Positions 16,967-23,824 of a DNA stretch of 34,469 nucleotides are shown one piece after another (within the stretch, counting starts at the first letter, position 1; every line of letters begins with the position of its first letter). The DNA is taken from contig JAZRIK010000093.1 in assembly GCA_045645245.1 (NCBI GenBank), forward strand, positions 1 to 34,469, given 5' to 3'. The notes beneath the pieces are model-generated. The model searched no databases. It was not told the DNA's origin and was given only the letters and a program-made list of their open reading frames with translations. The stretch comes from Scatosoma sp045645245. Lineage in GTDB: Bacteria; Bacillota; Clostridia; Christensenellales; Borkfalkiaceae. Made by a program: the position numbers and the translations under genes.

Positions 16967-17860
16967 TTACAAAACTTTGGATAAAAATTCTTTCAAGCGC
17001 TCGTCCTTGGGGTTTTCGAAAAATTCCTTGGGCGCGTTTTCTTCTTTGATAACGCCTTCGTTCATAAAAATAACGCGGTTTGCCACTTCTTTTGCAAAGC
17101 CCATTTCGTGCGTGACTACGACCATCGTCATACCGTCCTTTGCAAGCTCGGTCATAACTTTGAGTACTTCGCCTACCATTTCGGGGTCGAGTGCGGACGT
17201 GGGCTCGTCAAAGAGCAGCATTTGCGGTTCCATCGCGAGTGCGCGAACGATAGCGATGCGTTGTTTTTGACCGCCCGATAAGGTGTTTGGATACGCGTTT
17301 GCCTTGTCGTCCAACCCAACCTTTTTCAAAAGCACTATCGCCTTTTCATTCGCTTGTTCTTCCGTCATTTTTTTCAGCTTCACAGGCGCAAGCGTAATGT
17401 TTTGCAGTACCGTCAAGTGGGGGAATAAGTTAAACTGCTGGAATACCATTCCGATTTTTTGGCGGTGTAAGTTGAGTTGCTTATTGAGATGCTTTTCCAG
17501 CGCCTTTTCTTCTGCGCGGAGCGATTTGTATTCCGTTTCGAGTGCGGTATATTCGGCTTTTGCGTTCTCATCGAACAGCTTTTGCTTTTTGAGAGCGAGC
17601 AAAGCTTTCATCTTGCGTTTGAGATACACGCGCTCGTTTTTGAAAATAATTTCGTCTTCAAAGCGAATTTCGCCTGCTTTGGGCATTTCCAAGAAATTCA
17701 GGCAGCGCAAAAACGTCGATTTACCGCAGCCGGACGGACCGATTACGGCGATTACGTCGCCTTTATAGATATCCAAATTGACGCCTTTTAATACTTCCAG
17801 CTTGTCAAAATATTTATGCAAATTTCTTACGGATATAATCGGTTGCGTTGCGTTAGCCAT
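16967..17860 (-). CDS. Polar amino acid ABC transporter ATPase (GlnQ type) with helical insertion
   Basis: The energy-coupling ATPase of an amino acid importer. Walker A is GPSGCGKS (41-48), the Q-loop lies in GMVFQQFNLFPH (137-148), the signature is LSGGQKQR (194-201), Walker B is LLFDEPTSALD (215-225) and the switch histidine is in VVVTHEMGF (H251). The protein has 297 residues, against about 240-250 for GlnQ relatives. The difference is an insertion of about 50 residues (roughly 76-130) between Walker A and the Q-loop, rich in K, E, L and A and predicted to be an antiparallel coiled coil. The gene overlaps the permease gene by 8 nt. The insertion might bind a partner or regulate the ATPase (inference). 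Confidence 0.93.
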   Translation of the reverse strand: MANATQPIISVRNLHKYFDKLEVLKGVNLDIYKGDVIAVIGPSGCGKSTFLRCLNFLEMPKAGEIRFEDEIIFKNERVYLKRKMKALLALKKQKLFDENAKAEYTALETEYKSLRAEEKALEKHLNKQLNLHRQKIGMVFQQFNLFPHLTVLQNITLAPVKLKKMTEEQANEKAIVLLKKVGLDDKANAYPNTLSGGQKQRIAIVRALAMEPQMLLFDEPTSALDPEMVGEVLKVMTELAKDGMTMVVVTHEMGFAKEVANRVIFMNEGVIKEENAPKEFFENPKDERLKEFLSKVL

Positions 17861-18527
17861 TTCTATCCCCCTTTGCTAATTTCTTTTCGAGTAGCTTCAA
17901 AAGCTGTGTTAAACCGATAACAATCACCAAATAAATAGCTGCCGTCACCAAATAGGGAGTAAACGGTTCGTACGTTCTTGCAATAATACGCTCAGCTACC
18001 TTCGTCACATCTACAACGCCGATGGTTCCGACGATGGACGTTTCTTTAATCAGGGCGATGAATTCGTTGAAAAGTGCGGGAAGCGCACGTCTAAAACCTT
18101 GGGGAAGAATGATAAACAGCATAATTTGCGTTTTTGTCAGTCCAAGTGACGCACCTGCTTCTAATTGCCCGTCGTCCACGCTTTCCAAACCGCCGCGGAC
18201 AATTTCCGCAACATACGCGCCCGAGTTAATACCAAAGGTGACGATTGCCGTCGTGCGGGTGGGGAGCGCTACTAACACGACTAAGTACATAATCAATAAT
18301 TGCACGTACACGGGGGTACCGCGAAAAATCGTCAAATACAAATCGCAAAGTTTTGCGCCGAGCTTAAAACGGCCGTATTTTTTATTGACGTACTTAATCA
18401 GCGCAACGATGATACCCAAAACGATACCAAAAGCGATGGCTCCAAGCGAGATAAGTAAAGTTTCTTGTACGCCGTTTACGTACATTTTCCAACGGTCGTC
18501 TTTGATGAGTGTGTTATACCAGTTCAT
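17853..18527 (-). CDS. Polar amino acid ABC transporter permease
   Basis: A 224-residue permease of the HisM/GlnP family, about five membrane segments. The coupling-loop EAA motif is EAGASLGLTKTQIMLFIILP, and it is preceded by the family hallmark FRGTPVYVQLL. The segment NSGAYVAEIVRGGLESVD is also typical of HisMQ/GlnP permeases. It sits between the binding protein and the ATPase genes; an AAAGGA site precedes its ATG, after an intercistronic hairpin. One permease gene is present, so the membrane channel is probably a homodimer. Confidence 0.95.
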   Translation of the reverse strand: MNWYNTLIKDDRWKMYVNGVQETLLISLGAIAFGIVLGIIVALIKYVNKKYGRFKLGAKLCDLYLTIFRGTPVYVQLLIMYLVVLVALPTRTTAIVTFGINSGAYVAEIVRGGLESVDDGQLEAGASLGLTKTQIMLFIILPQGFRRALPALFNEFIALIKETSIVGTIGVVDVTKVAERIIARTYEPFTPYLVTAAIYLVIVIGLTQLLKLLEKKLAKGDRNG

Positions 18528-18550
18528 AATTATAATCCTTTATTAACGCC

Positions 18551-18582
18551 AAAAAGCAGGGCGATGGTGCGCCCTACCTTTT
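18551..18582 (-). terminator. Intercistronic hairpin between binding protein and permease
   Basis: AAAAGGTAGGGCG pairs with CGCCCTGCTTTTT on the minus strand, with a 6-nt loop and a T run in the 3' arm. Placed between the binding-protein and permease genes, it probably works as a partial terminator or 3' stabiliser, so that more binding protein than permease is made, as in many ABC operons. Confidence 0.7.
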
Positions 18583-18605
18583 GCATTTCGTTTTTATTGT
18601 CTTAA

Positions 18606-19424
18606 TTAGTTGCCTTTCACCAACGCTTGTGCGGGAAGTTCGTCGATTACTACGTAGTCGATTTTGCCTTGCTTCATTGCAACGTAAGCAACTGCGCCCG
18701 TGTCGTATTCAAACATTTCCGCACCCGTATCCTTCAATACGCCGTTTGCAATCGCGTCTTCAATCAACAATGCGCCCGTCGTGCCTTTTTGTACGCCGAT
18801 TTTCTTACCAGCCAAGCTTTCCAAGCTCGTGAACGCTTCGCTGTCTTTGGAAATAATGTATTGAACGGAATTGTAGTAGGGGTTCGAGAAGTCGATGGTT
18901 TGCTTACGGTCGTCGTTAATAGTGATACCTGCCGCGCCTACCGCGTTATTTTCGGAAGCTACTTTACCGCAAATACCGTCAAAGTCCATATCCGTCACGC
19001 TGAGTTTCATATTCAGCTTTTCCGCAACCAGTTCCATAAGGTAAATATCTACGCCTACAACTTCGTCGCTTACGACAAATTCGTACGGTTCAAAGCCCGA
19101 GCAGGTGTAAACGTTGAGCGTGCCGCCCGTGTTATCGTCAAGGTTTGCAAATTCCAACGTCACGGAAGGGGTTTCGTCTGCTGCAACTGCCGTATAATAA
19201 GCAACAACTGCACTTAAATCGGATTCAGCGATTACTTCGTTCATTGCCGCCAAAATAGCCGTTTTGTTGGTGGAGTTTTTACCAACTGCAAAGCCGTATT
19301 GTTCCACTTCGATACCTGCGATGGGGTTTGCAACGTATTTCGTTTGGTCTTGCTGGCAAGCCGCTAAGCTTAAGGTGGTGAATGCAGCTACTGCTGCGAG
19401 CGTCATAGAGATAAGTTTTTTCAT
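18606..19424 (-). CDS. Amino acid binding lipoprotein, apparently circularly permuted
   Basis: A 272-residue solute-binding protein of the SBP_bac_3 type. It has a lipoprotein signal with lipobox LAAC (C23). Standard family motifs appear in order from residue 103: VYTCSGFEPYEFV, VGVDIYLMELVAEKL, MDFDGICGKV, INDDRKQTIDFSNPYY, LAGKKIGVQKGTTG and DYVVIDELPAQALV. The protein stops there, where relatives continue with a last strand and helix ending near '(E)EYGIAVKKGN..LL..IN..L'. That missing piece is found at the N-terminus instead (residues 33-78: IEVEQYGFAVGKN, then ILAAMNEVIAE). Residues 79-101 look like the linker joining old C- and N-termini. Total length still matches a whole domain. The ligand is a polar amino acid by family; which one is unknown. 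Confidence 0.9.
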   Translation of the reverse strand: MKKLISMTLAAVAAFTTLSLAACQQDQTKYVANPIAGIEVEQYGFAVGKNSTNKTAILAAMNEVIAESDLSAVVAYYTAVAADETPSVTLEFANLDDNTGGTLNVYTCSGFEPYEFVVSDEVVGVDIYLMELVAEKLNMKLSVTDMDFDGICGKVASENNAVGAAGITINDDRKQTIDFSNPYYNSVQYIISKDSEAFTSLESLAGKKIGVQKGTTGALLIEDAIANGVLKDTGAEMFEYDTGAVAYVAMKQGKIDYVVIDELPAQALVKGN

Positions 19425-19474
19425 ATTTGTATTCTCCTTGAGAAAAAAAATTGTTCAAAATTGATTGTGAGCTT

Positions 19475-19503
19475 ATTTTATACCTTTGAAATGGATATGT
19501 CAA
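19475..19503 (-). promoter_or_regulatory. Promoter of the amino acid transport operon
   Basis: On the minus strand: TTGACA (19498-19503), 17-nt spacer, TAAAAT (19475-19480). The leader to the binding-protein ATG is about 45 nt and contains AAGGAG. Confidence 0.75.
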
Positions 19504-19641
19504 CTGTTTTTATGCAAAAAATTAAAAAAAATTTATAAAATTTCAAAAAAATTTAATATTTTATGTATAAATGTATAAAAATAGTGAATATAACGCATAA
19601 ATCGATTTTTTATACAAAATAAGGGGAAGGATTGAAAACGA

Positions 19642-19670
19642 TTGCAAAAGTTTTTTAAGTATGTTATAAT
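19642..19670 (+). promoter_or_regulatory. Promoter of tgt
   Basis: TTGCAA (19642-19647), 17-nt spacer, TATAAT (19665-19670). Transcription would begin near 19677, which rules out an in-frame TTG at 19674 as the tgt start. Confidence 0.8.
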
Positions 19671-19703
19671 CGTTTGGAAAATAAAAAACGGCAGGAAACA
19701 GCG

Positions 19704-20834
19704 TTGAATAACGAATTTTTTTCTTTTGAACTGATAAAAACCGATCCGGAAACGGGGGCGCGCGCAGGGATTTTGCACACGCCGCACGGGGACATTGAAA
19801 CGCCCGTGTATATGCCCGTCGGCACGCAGGCGACGGTGAAAGGGGTATTCCCGCGCGATTTGAAGGAAGCGGGCTCGCAAATTATTTTGGCGAACACCTA
19901 TCACTTATATATGCGCCCGGGCGACGATATAGTAAAGAAAGCGGGCGGACTGCATAAATTTATGAACTGGGATAAGCCGATTTTGACGGATAGCGGCGGA
20001 TTTCAGGTATTCTCGCTTGGGAAACTCAACAAAATCACCGACGCGGGCGTAGAATTTTCGTCCAACATCGACGGTAGTAAGCATTTCTTCACGCCCGAAA
20101 AGGCGATGCAGGTGGAACAGAATCTTGGCGCGGATATTATTATGGCGTTTGACGAGTGCAGCGAATACGGCTACAACCACGCACAGGCGGAAGCGGCGAT
20201 GAAGCGCACGGCGGCTTGGCTGGAACGGTGCTATAAATTCCACGATAAGCCCGACCAAGCGCTTTTCCCTATCGTGCAGGGGAATATGTATAAGGACTTG
20301 CGCGCGGAGAGCTTGGCGCGCACCTTACCGTTCGTCAAGCACGGCATTGCCATCGGCGGACTTTCGGTTGGCGAGCCCAAGCCGATTATGTACGAGCTTT
20401 TGGATTTTTTACAGCCCAAGCTTCCCACCGACGTACCCCGTTATTTGATGGGCGTCGGCTCGCCCGATTGCTTGATCGAAGGCACCTTGCGCGGCGTGGA
20501 TATGTTCGACTGCGTGTTGGCTACGCGTATTGCGAGAAACGGTACGGCACTCACTTCGCGTGGGCGTGTAGTGGTTAGAAACGGCAGATACAAGGAAGAT
20601 TTTACTGCTTTGGACGAAGAATGCGATTGCTATTGCTGTAAAAATTATACGAAAGCGTATTTGCGGCATATGATTAATACGGGGGAAATGTACGGGGCAA
20701 TGCTGTTAAGCTTGCATAACATTACTTTCCTGCATAAGCTGATGAAAGGGTTAAGAAAGTCGATTTTGGGCGGCTACGTGAAAGATTTCGCGAAAGAATT
20801 TTATCAAAAGTACGGCGGCGAAGGAAAGTGGTAA
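19704..20834 (+). CDS. tgt: Queuine/preQ1 tRNA-guanine transglycosylase Tgt
   Basis: Tgt swaps guanine 34 of GUN-anticodon tRNAs for preQ1 on the way to queuosine. The 376-residue protein is complete. Motifs: DSGGFQVFSL with the general-acid aspartate, the substrate loop LSVGEP, GVDMFDCVLATRIARNGTA with the nucleophilic aspartate, and the zinc site CDCYCC followed by a histidine in LSLHN. I chose the TTG at 19704, which has AGGAA about 8 nt upstream; the in-frame TTG at 19674 lies at or before the transcription start. It heads the classical tgt-yajC-secDF gene order. No queA gene is adjacent. Confidence 0.96.
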   Translation: MNNEFFSFELIKTDPETGARAGILHTPHGDIETPVYMPVGTQATVKGVFPRDLKEAGSQIILANTYHLYMRPGDDIVKKAGGLHKFMNWDKPILTDSGGFQVFSLGKLNKITDAGVEFSSNIDGSKHFFTPEKAMQVEQNLGADIIMAFDECSEYGYNHAQAEAAMKRTAAWLERCYKFHDKPDQALFPIVQGNMYKDLRAESLARTLPFVKHGIAIGGLSVGEPKPIMYELLDFLQPKLPTDVPRYLMGVGSPDCLIEGTLRGVDMFDCVLATRIARNGTALTSRGRVVVRNGRYKEDFTALDEECDCYCCKNYTKAYLRHMINTGEMYGAMLLSLHNITFLHKLMKGLRKSILGGYVKDFAKEFYQKYGGEGKW

Positions 20835-20864
20835 AAATCGGCTAATTTTACCAAAACAAGCACC

Positions 20865-20892
20865 CAGGTATGCGATGAAAAGTGTTTTTAAC
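20865..20892. repeat. Short intergenic repeat, copy C
   Basis: Exact CAGGTATGCGATGAA (20865-20879) followed by GTTTTTAAC (20884-20892), about 30 nt after the tgt stop codon. It has the same order of core and tail as copy A next to mnmA. Confidence 0.55.
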
Positions 20893-20966
20893 CGTTTTTG
20901 GAGTGCGAAACTTCGTGGGCAAGCAAGCAAATTTTTGAAAAGATAAGAAATTTTTTCCAAAATTGC

Positions 20967-20995
20967 TTGCCAAAAGAGAAAAAAACGGGTATTAT
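20967..20995 (+). promoter_or_regulatory. Promoter of yajC
   Basis: TTGCCA (20967-20972), 17-nt spacer, TATTAT (20990-20995). It suggests yajC can be expressed apart from tgt. Confidence 0.6.
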
Positions 20996-21047
20996 ATATT
21001 TATATAAAAAATAATATAGACGCAAAAGCGTCGTTAAGGAGAAAAAT

Positions 21048-21458
21048 ATGTTGTGGAATTTATTAGATAGCGCTTCTTCGAGCGGAAATGCAGGCGGCGA
21101 CTGGACGGGAACGATTATGCTCGTCGTATTGATCGGCTTGATGGTCGTATTTATGGTGATCAGCCGTCGTTCGCAAAAGAAAAGACAAGACGAACAAATG
21201 AAAACGCTCAATGCCATTCAACCGGGCAATAAAGTAAAAACCATCGGCGGTATTTGCGGTATCGTGGTGGAAATTTGCGACGACGATAATACGCTCGTGG
21301 TAGAAACGGGTACGGAAAAGACGGGTAAATCGTATATCAAGTTTGATAAACAAGCTATCTATCAAACGGACGCAAAAGCAGAAGAAATCAAAGAAGAAGC
21401 GAAAGAAGAAACGAAAGAAGAAGTGAAAGAAGCTGCTGCGGAAGAAGAAAGCAAATAA
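21048..21458 (+). CDS. yajC: Preprotein translocase accessory subunit YajC
   Basis: A 136-residue single-pass membrane protein that associates with SecDF in the Sec translocase. The membrane segment is about residues 20-40 (TIMLVVLIGLMVVFMVISRR), followed by the YajC core: RRSQKKRQDEQMKTLNAIQP, GNKVKTIGGICGIVVEI and YIKFDKQAIYQ. In the family this core ends near residue 100; here a 35-residue tail of repeating E-K-A (EEAKEETKEEVKEAAAEEE) is added, which is common in Clostridia. AAGGAG precedes the ATG. A terminator-like hairpin follows. Confidence 0.95.
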   Translation: MLWNLLDSASSSGNAGGDWTGTIMLVVLIGLMVVFMVISRRSQKKRQDEQMKTLNAIQPGNKVKTIGGICGIVVEICDDDNTLVVETGTEKTGKSYIKFDKQAIYQTDAKAEEIKEEAKEETKEEVKEAAAEEESK

Positions 21459-21478
21459 GAAAGTAAGTATAAACGGCA

Positions 21479-21514
21479 AACGCCTTCGCATACGATAATG
21501 CGGAGGTGTTTTTT
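21479..21514 (+). terminator. Terminator-like hairpin that contains the next gene's ribosome binding site
   Basis: The 5' arm AACGCCTTCGCAT (21479-21491) pairs with ATGCGGAGGTGTT (21498-21510) with two G-U pairs, followed by a T run to 21514. It looks like the terminator of yajC. The GGAGG (21502-21506) of the next gene, whose ATG is at 21516, sits within the 3' arm and would be hidden when the hairpin forms. Confidence 0.7.
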
Positions 21515-21515
21515 T

Positions 21516-21896
21516 ATGCAAAACGAGACAACGGGCAACGTATTTTTTCAAATACTCAAAGGCGCGGCGATTTCGCTGGCAATATCGTTATTCGGCGTGA
21601 TTATTTTAGCGAGCGTACTTTTATACGTGTGCGCAACCGATAGCGTAATTTATATCGTCAATCAGTGCATTAAGGTTGTTGCGCTGGCAGCGGGCGTGCT
21701 CCTTTTCGTGCGCGGGGAAAAGGGGTTTTTACAAGGTATGGCAATCGCCGTGCTGTTTACCGCGCTGTCCTATTTGGCTTTTTCGGCAATCGGCGGAAAC
21801 TTCGCTTTGTCGTGGCTGATTTTCGCCGAGTTGGCGCTCGCTCTTTTGGTGGGCGGCTTATGCGGCGGAATCGCCGTGAATTTAAGAGAAAGATAA
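21516..21896 (+). CDS. TIGR04086-type integral membrane protein
   Basis: A 126-residue membrane protein with about four hydrophobic segments (about residues 17-40, 45-65, 68-90 and 93-118) and a charged C-terminus (NLRERK-like end). It has the length, layout and location of the TIGR04086 family, which in Clostridia lies beside yajC and the SCIFF genes. The function of the family is unknown; its constant place next to SCIFF is why a role in peptide handling is suspected, without proof. The ATG at 21516 is preferred because of GGAGG upstream; an in-frame ATG at 21498 has no site and falls inside the hairpin. Translation is probably reduced by that hairpin. Confidence 0.8.
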   Translation: MQNETTGNVFFQILKGAAISLAISLFGVIILASVLLYVCATDSVIYIVNQCIKVVALAAGVLLFVRGEKGFLQGMAIAVLFTALSYLAFSAIGGNFALSWLIFAELALALLVGGLCGGIAVNLRER

Positions 21897-21944
21897 AGGA
21901 AAGCGAAAAACCTATTCAAAAAGGGAAAAAATGCGTAAAAGCGC

Positions 21945-21973
21945 TTGCAATTTTTGAAAAAGTGTATTATAAT
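21945..21973 (+). promoter_or_regulatory. Promoter of the SCIFF peptide gene
   Basis: TTGCAA (21945-21950), 17-nt spacer, TATAAT (21968-21973). About 30 nt of leader separates the start point from the ATG at 22011. Confidence 0.85.
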
Positions 21974-22010
21974 AGTGTCATAAAAATCCAAGAACGGACA
22001 GGAGGACGCT

Positions 22011-22163
22011 ATGATTAAGACGATTGCGAAACCCGCAGATAAGAAAGTGACCGCTTGCGGCGAATGCAGAAGTACTTGCCAATCGGCTTGCAAAACGAGC
22101 TGCACGGTAGGGAATCAATCCTGCGAAAGAATCACGCGCGAAGAAAAAATCGAGCGCAAATAA
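22011..22163 (+). CDS. scfA: SCIFF ranthipeptide precursor (six cysteines in forty-five residues)
   Basis: A 50-residue precursor of a ribosomally made, post-translationally modified peptide. It has a short leader (MIKTIAKPADKKVT) and six cysteines at positions 16, 19, 23, 27, 31 and 38, with spacing C-x2-C-x3-C-x3-C-x3-C-x6-C. The core segments ACGECRSTCQSACKTSC and CTVGNQSCE match the near-universal clostridial SCIFF family. In studied SCIFF systems a radical SAM enzyme links cysteine sulfur to other residues to form thioether (ranthipeptide) bonds. It has its own strong promoter and an AGGAGG site 5 nt before the ATG. The maturase gene follows after a terminator. Confidence 0.95.
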   Translation: MIKTIAKPADKKVTACGECRSTCQSACKTSCTVGNQSCERITREEKIERK

Positions 22164-22200
22164 TCCTAATCGACGTACTCCGTCGATAACCGCGAAAAAC

Positions 22201-22227
22201 GGCGTGTAGCTTTACGCGCCTTTTTTT
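22201..22227 (+). terminator. Terminator between SCIFF peptide and maturase genes
   Basis: GGCGTGTA (22201-22208) pairs with TACGCGCC (22213-22220, one G-U) around a GCTT loop, followed by seven T. A second hairpin (ATCGACG/CGTCGAT, 22169-22187) lies just before it. Read-through past this site would supply the maturase in smaller amounts than the peptide. Confidence 0.8.
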
Positions 22228-22294
22228 GCCGCGTGCGCCCGCGCATATTACGTGCGGCAGCGCGAGAAAAACGATAAAAATCAGTAAAGAGAAA

Positions 22295-23632
22295 ATGATA
22301 CACGTATTTAACTACAAGGACAAAAATTATATTTACGACGTGGGTAGCGGCGCTTTACACGAATGCGACAAACCCACCGCAGACTACTTAAAAGCGAAAG
22401 AAGAAGGCGCGGATATCGATATTACGTACCTTACCGACGAGCAAATTGCCGAAGTGCTTGCCGATACGCAGGCGCTCAAAGAACAGGGCTTACTCTACAA
22501 AGACGAAATTAAAGCGTATCCGATGAAATCGAGTGAAATTAAGGCGCTTTGTATCCATATTTGCCATGACTGCAACTTCCGCTGCCGCTATTGCTTTGCC
22601 GACGAAGGCGCGTACCATTCTAAACGCGAATCGATGAGCTTGGAAACGGCGAAGGCGGCGGTAGATTTCTTAATTGCCAACAGCGGCAAGCGAAAGGTTT
22701 TGGAAATGGACTTTTTCGGCGGCGAACCGCTGATGAATTTGGACGTTTTGAAAAAGACCGTGTATTACGCAAAGGAACAAGGGGAAAAAGCGGGTAAGAA
22801 ATTCTTGTTTACGACCACGACCAACGCGCTCCTTTTAAGCGACGAAACCATTCAATTTTTCAACGATGAAATGGAAAACGTCGTGCTGTCTTTGGACGGC
22901 AGAAAGGAAGTGCACGACGCCATTCGCAAATCCATCAACGGCAAAGGCACGTTCGATTTGATTATCGATAAAATTAAAAAATTTATTTCCCTGCGCGGGG
23001 AAAAAAGCTATTACGTGCGCGGCACGTTCACGGCGAAAAATCTCGATTTTGCCAAAGACGTACTCTTTATCGCCGATCAAGGCGTGGATAGTATTTCAAT
23101 GGAGCCGGTCGTCACGGAAATTCCCGATTTGCAAATTAAAGACGAGCATTTGCCTGCAATCGAGCAAGAATACGAAAATTTATGCGAAGCATACTTAAAA
23201 CGCCACGCGGAAGGGAACGGGTTTAATTTCTTCCATTTCAACATCGATTTGGAAGGCGGACCTTGCCTTTCCAAGCGCGTTTCTGCTTGCGGGGCAGGCA
23301 ACGAATATTTTTCCGTCACCCCCAACGGCGATTTGTATCCCTGCCATCAATTTGCGGGCGACCCCGCGTTTAAGATGGGCAGCGTAAGCGAAGGGATTAC
23401 CAAACCCGAATTGAGAGAAAAGTTCAAAAATTCCTGCTTATTCACGCGGAAAAAATGCGAAAATTGCTTTGCGAAATTCATTTGTTCGGGCGGTTGCAGC
23501 GCGAATAATTACCACTTCAACGGCGACATTGACGAGCCGTACGGAACGACCTGCGCAATGATGAAAAAGCGGGTGGAATGCGCAATGCATATTTTAGCGG
23601 AAAAGAAATTATCCGCGCAAACGGACAAGTAA
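22295..23632 (+). CDS. scfB: SCIFF radical SAM thioether maturase
   Basis: A 445-residue radical SAM/SPASM enzyme that modifies the SCIFF peptide with S-adenosylmethionine and three iron-sulfur clusters. The N-terminal peptide-binding region (about residues 1-80) begins MIHVFNYKDKNYIYDV. The radical SAM motif is CNFRCRYC (C93, C97, C100), followed by FFGGEP. The C-terminal SPASM region has CGAGNEYFSVTPNGDLYPCH, then CENCFAKFICSGGC and a late TTCAMMKKRVECAM. The ATG at 22295 is chosen because the family starts with this MIH segment; a longer frame from 22226 begins in the terminator. Its ribosome binding site is weak (AAAGAG). Secreted or signalling products are reported for this family, but the function here is unknown. 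Confidence 0.95.
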   Translation: MIHVFNYKDKNYIYDVGSGALHECDKPTADYLKAKEEGADIDITYLTDEQIAEVLADTQALKEQGLLYKDEIKAYPMKSSEIKALCIHICHDCNFRCRYCFADEGAYHSKRESMSLETAKAAVDFLIANSGKRKVLEMDFFGGEPLMNLDVLKKTVYYAKEQGEKAGKKFLFTTTTNALLLSDETIQFFNDEMENVVLSLDGRKEVHDAIRKSINGKGTFDLIIDKIKKFISLRGEKSYYVRGTFTAKNLDFAKDVLFIADQGVDSISMEPVVTEIPDLQIKDEHLPAIEQEYENLCEAYLKRHAEGNGFNFFHFNIDLEGGPCLSKRVSACGAGNEYFSVTPNGDLYPCHQFAGDPAFKMGSVSEGITKPELREKFKNSCLFTRKKCENCFAKFICSGGCSANNYHFNGDIDEPYGTTCAMMKKRVECAMHILAEKKLSAQTDK

Positions 23633-23719
23633 AGCGGGTAAAATCCGCTTACCTACGGTAAAAAGTTGTATTTTTCGTGGAAAAATCGGCAAAAAGTGAA
23701 TTATTCCCGTCGTGAAAGC

Positions 23720-23749
23720 TTGACGGCAGGGGTAAAAATAAGATATAAT
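23720..23749 (+). promoter_or_regulatory. Promoter of secD
   Basis: TTGACG (23720-23725), 18-nt spacer, TATAAT (23744-23749). It separates secDF transcription from the SCIFF genes. Confidence 0.7.
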
Positions 23750-23773
23750 AAAAAGGTATTATTGCAATCGGGA

Positions 23774-23801
23774 CAACCCTAAAAACAAAGGGGTTGACCC
23801 C
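23774..23801 (+). promoter_or_regulatory. Alternative hairpins in the secD leader
   Basis: CAACCC (23774-23779) can pair with GGGTTG (23791-23796), while GGGG (23790-23793) can instead pair with CCCC (23798-23801) around a TTGA loop. The two pairings exclude each other. The AGGAGG site of secD lies about 12 nt further on. A regulatory role is only possible. Confidence 0.3.
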
Positions 23802-23824
23802 GAAAACACATTAGGAGGCACTCA

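Noticed and set aside
19674..19703. tgt start at TTG 19674
   Set aside because: It lies about 4 nt after the -10 box, at or before the expected transcription start, and has no ribosome binding site; TTG 19704 has one.
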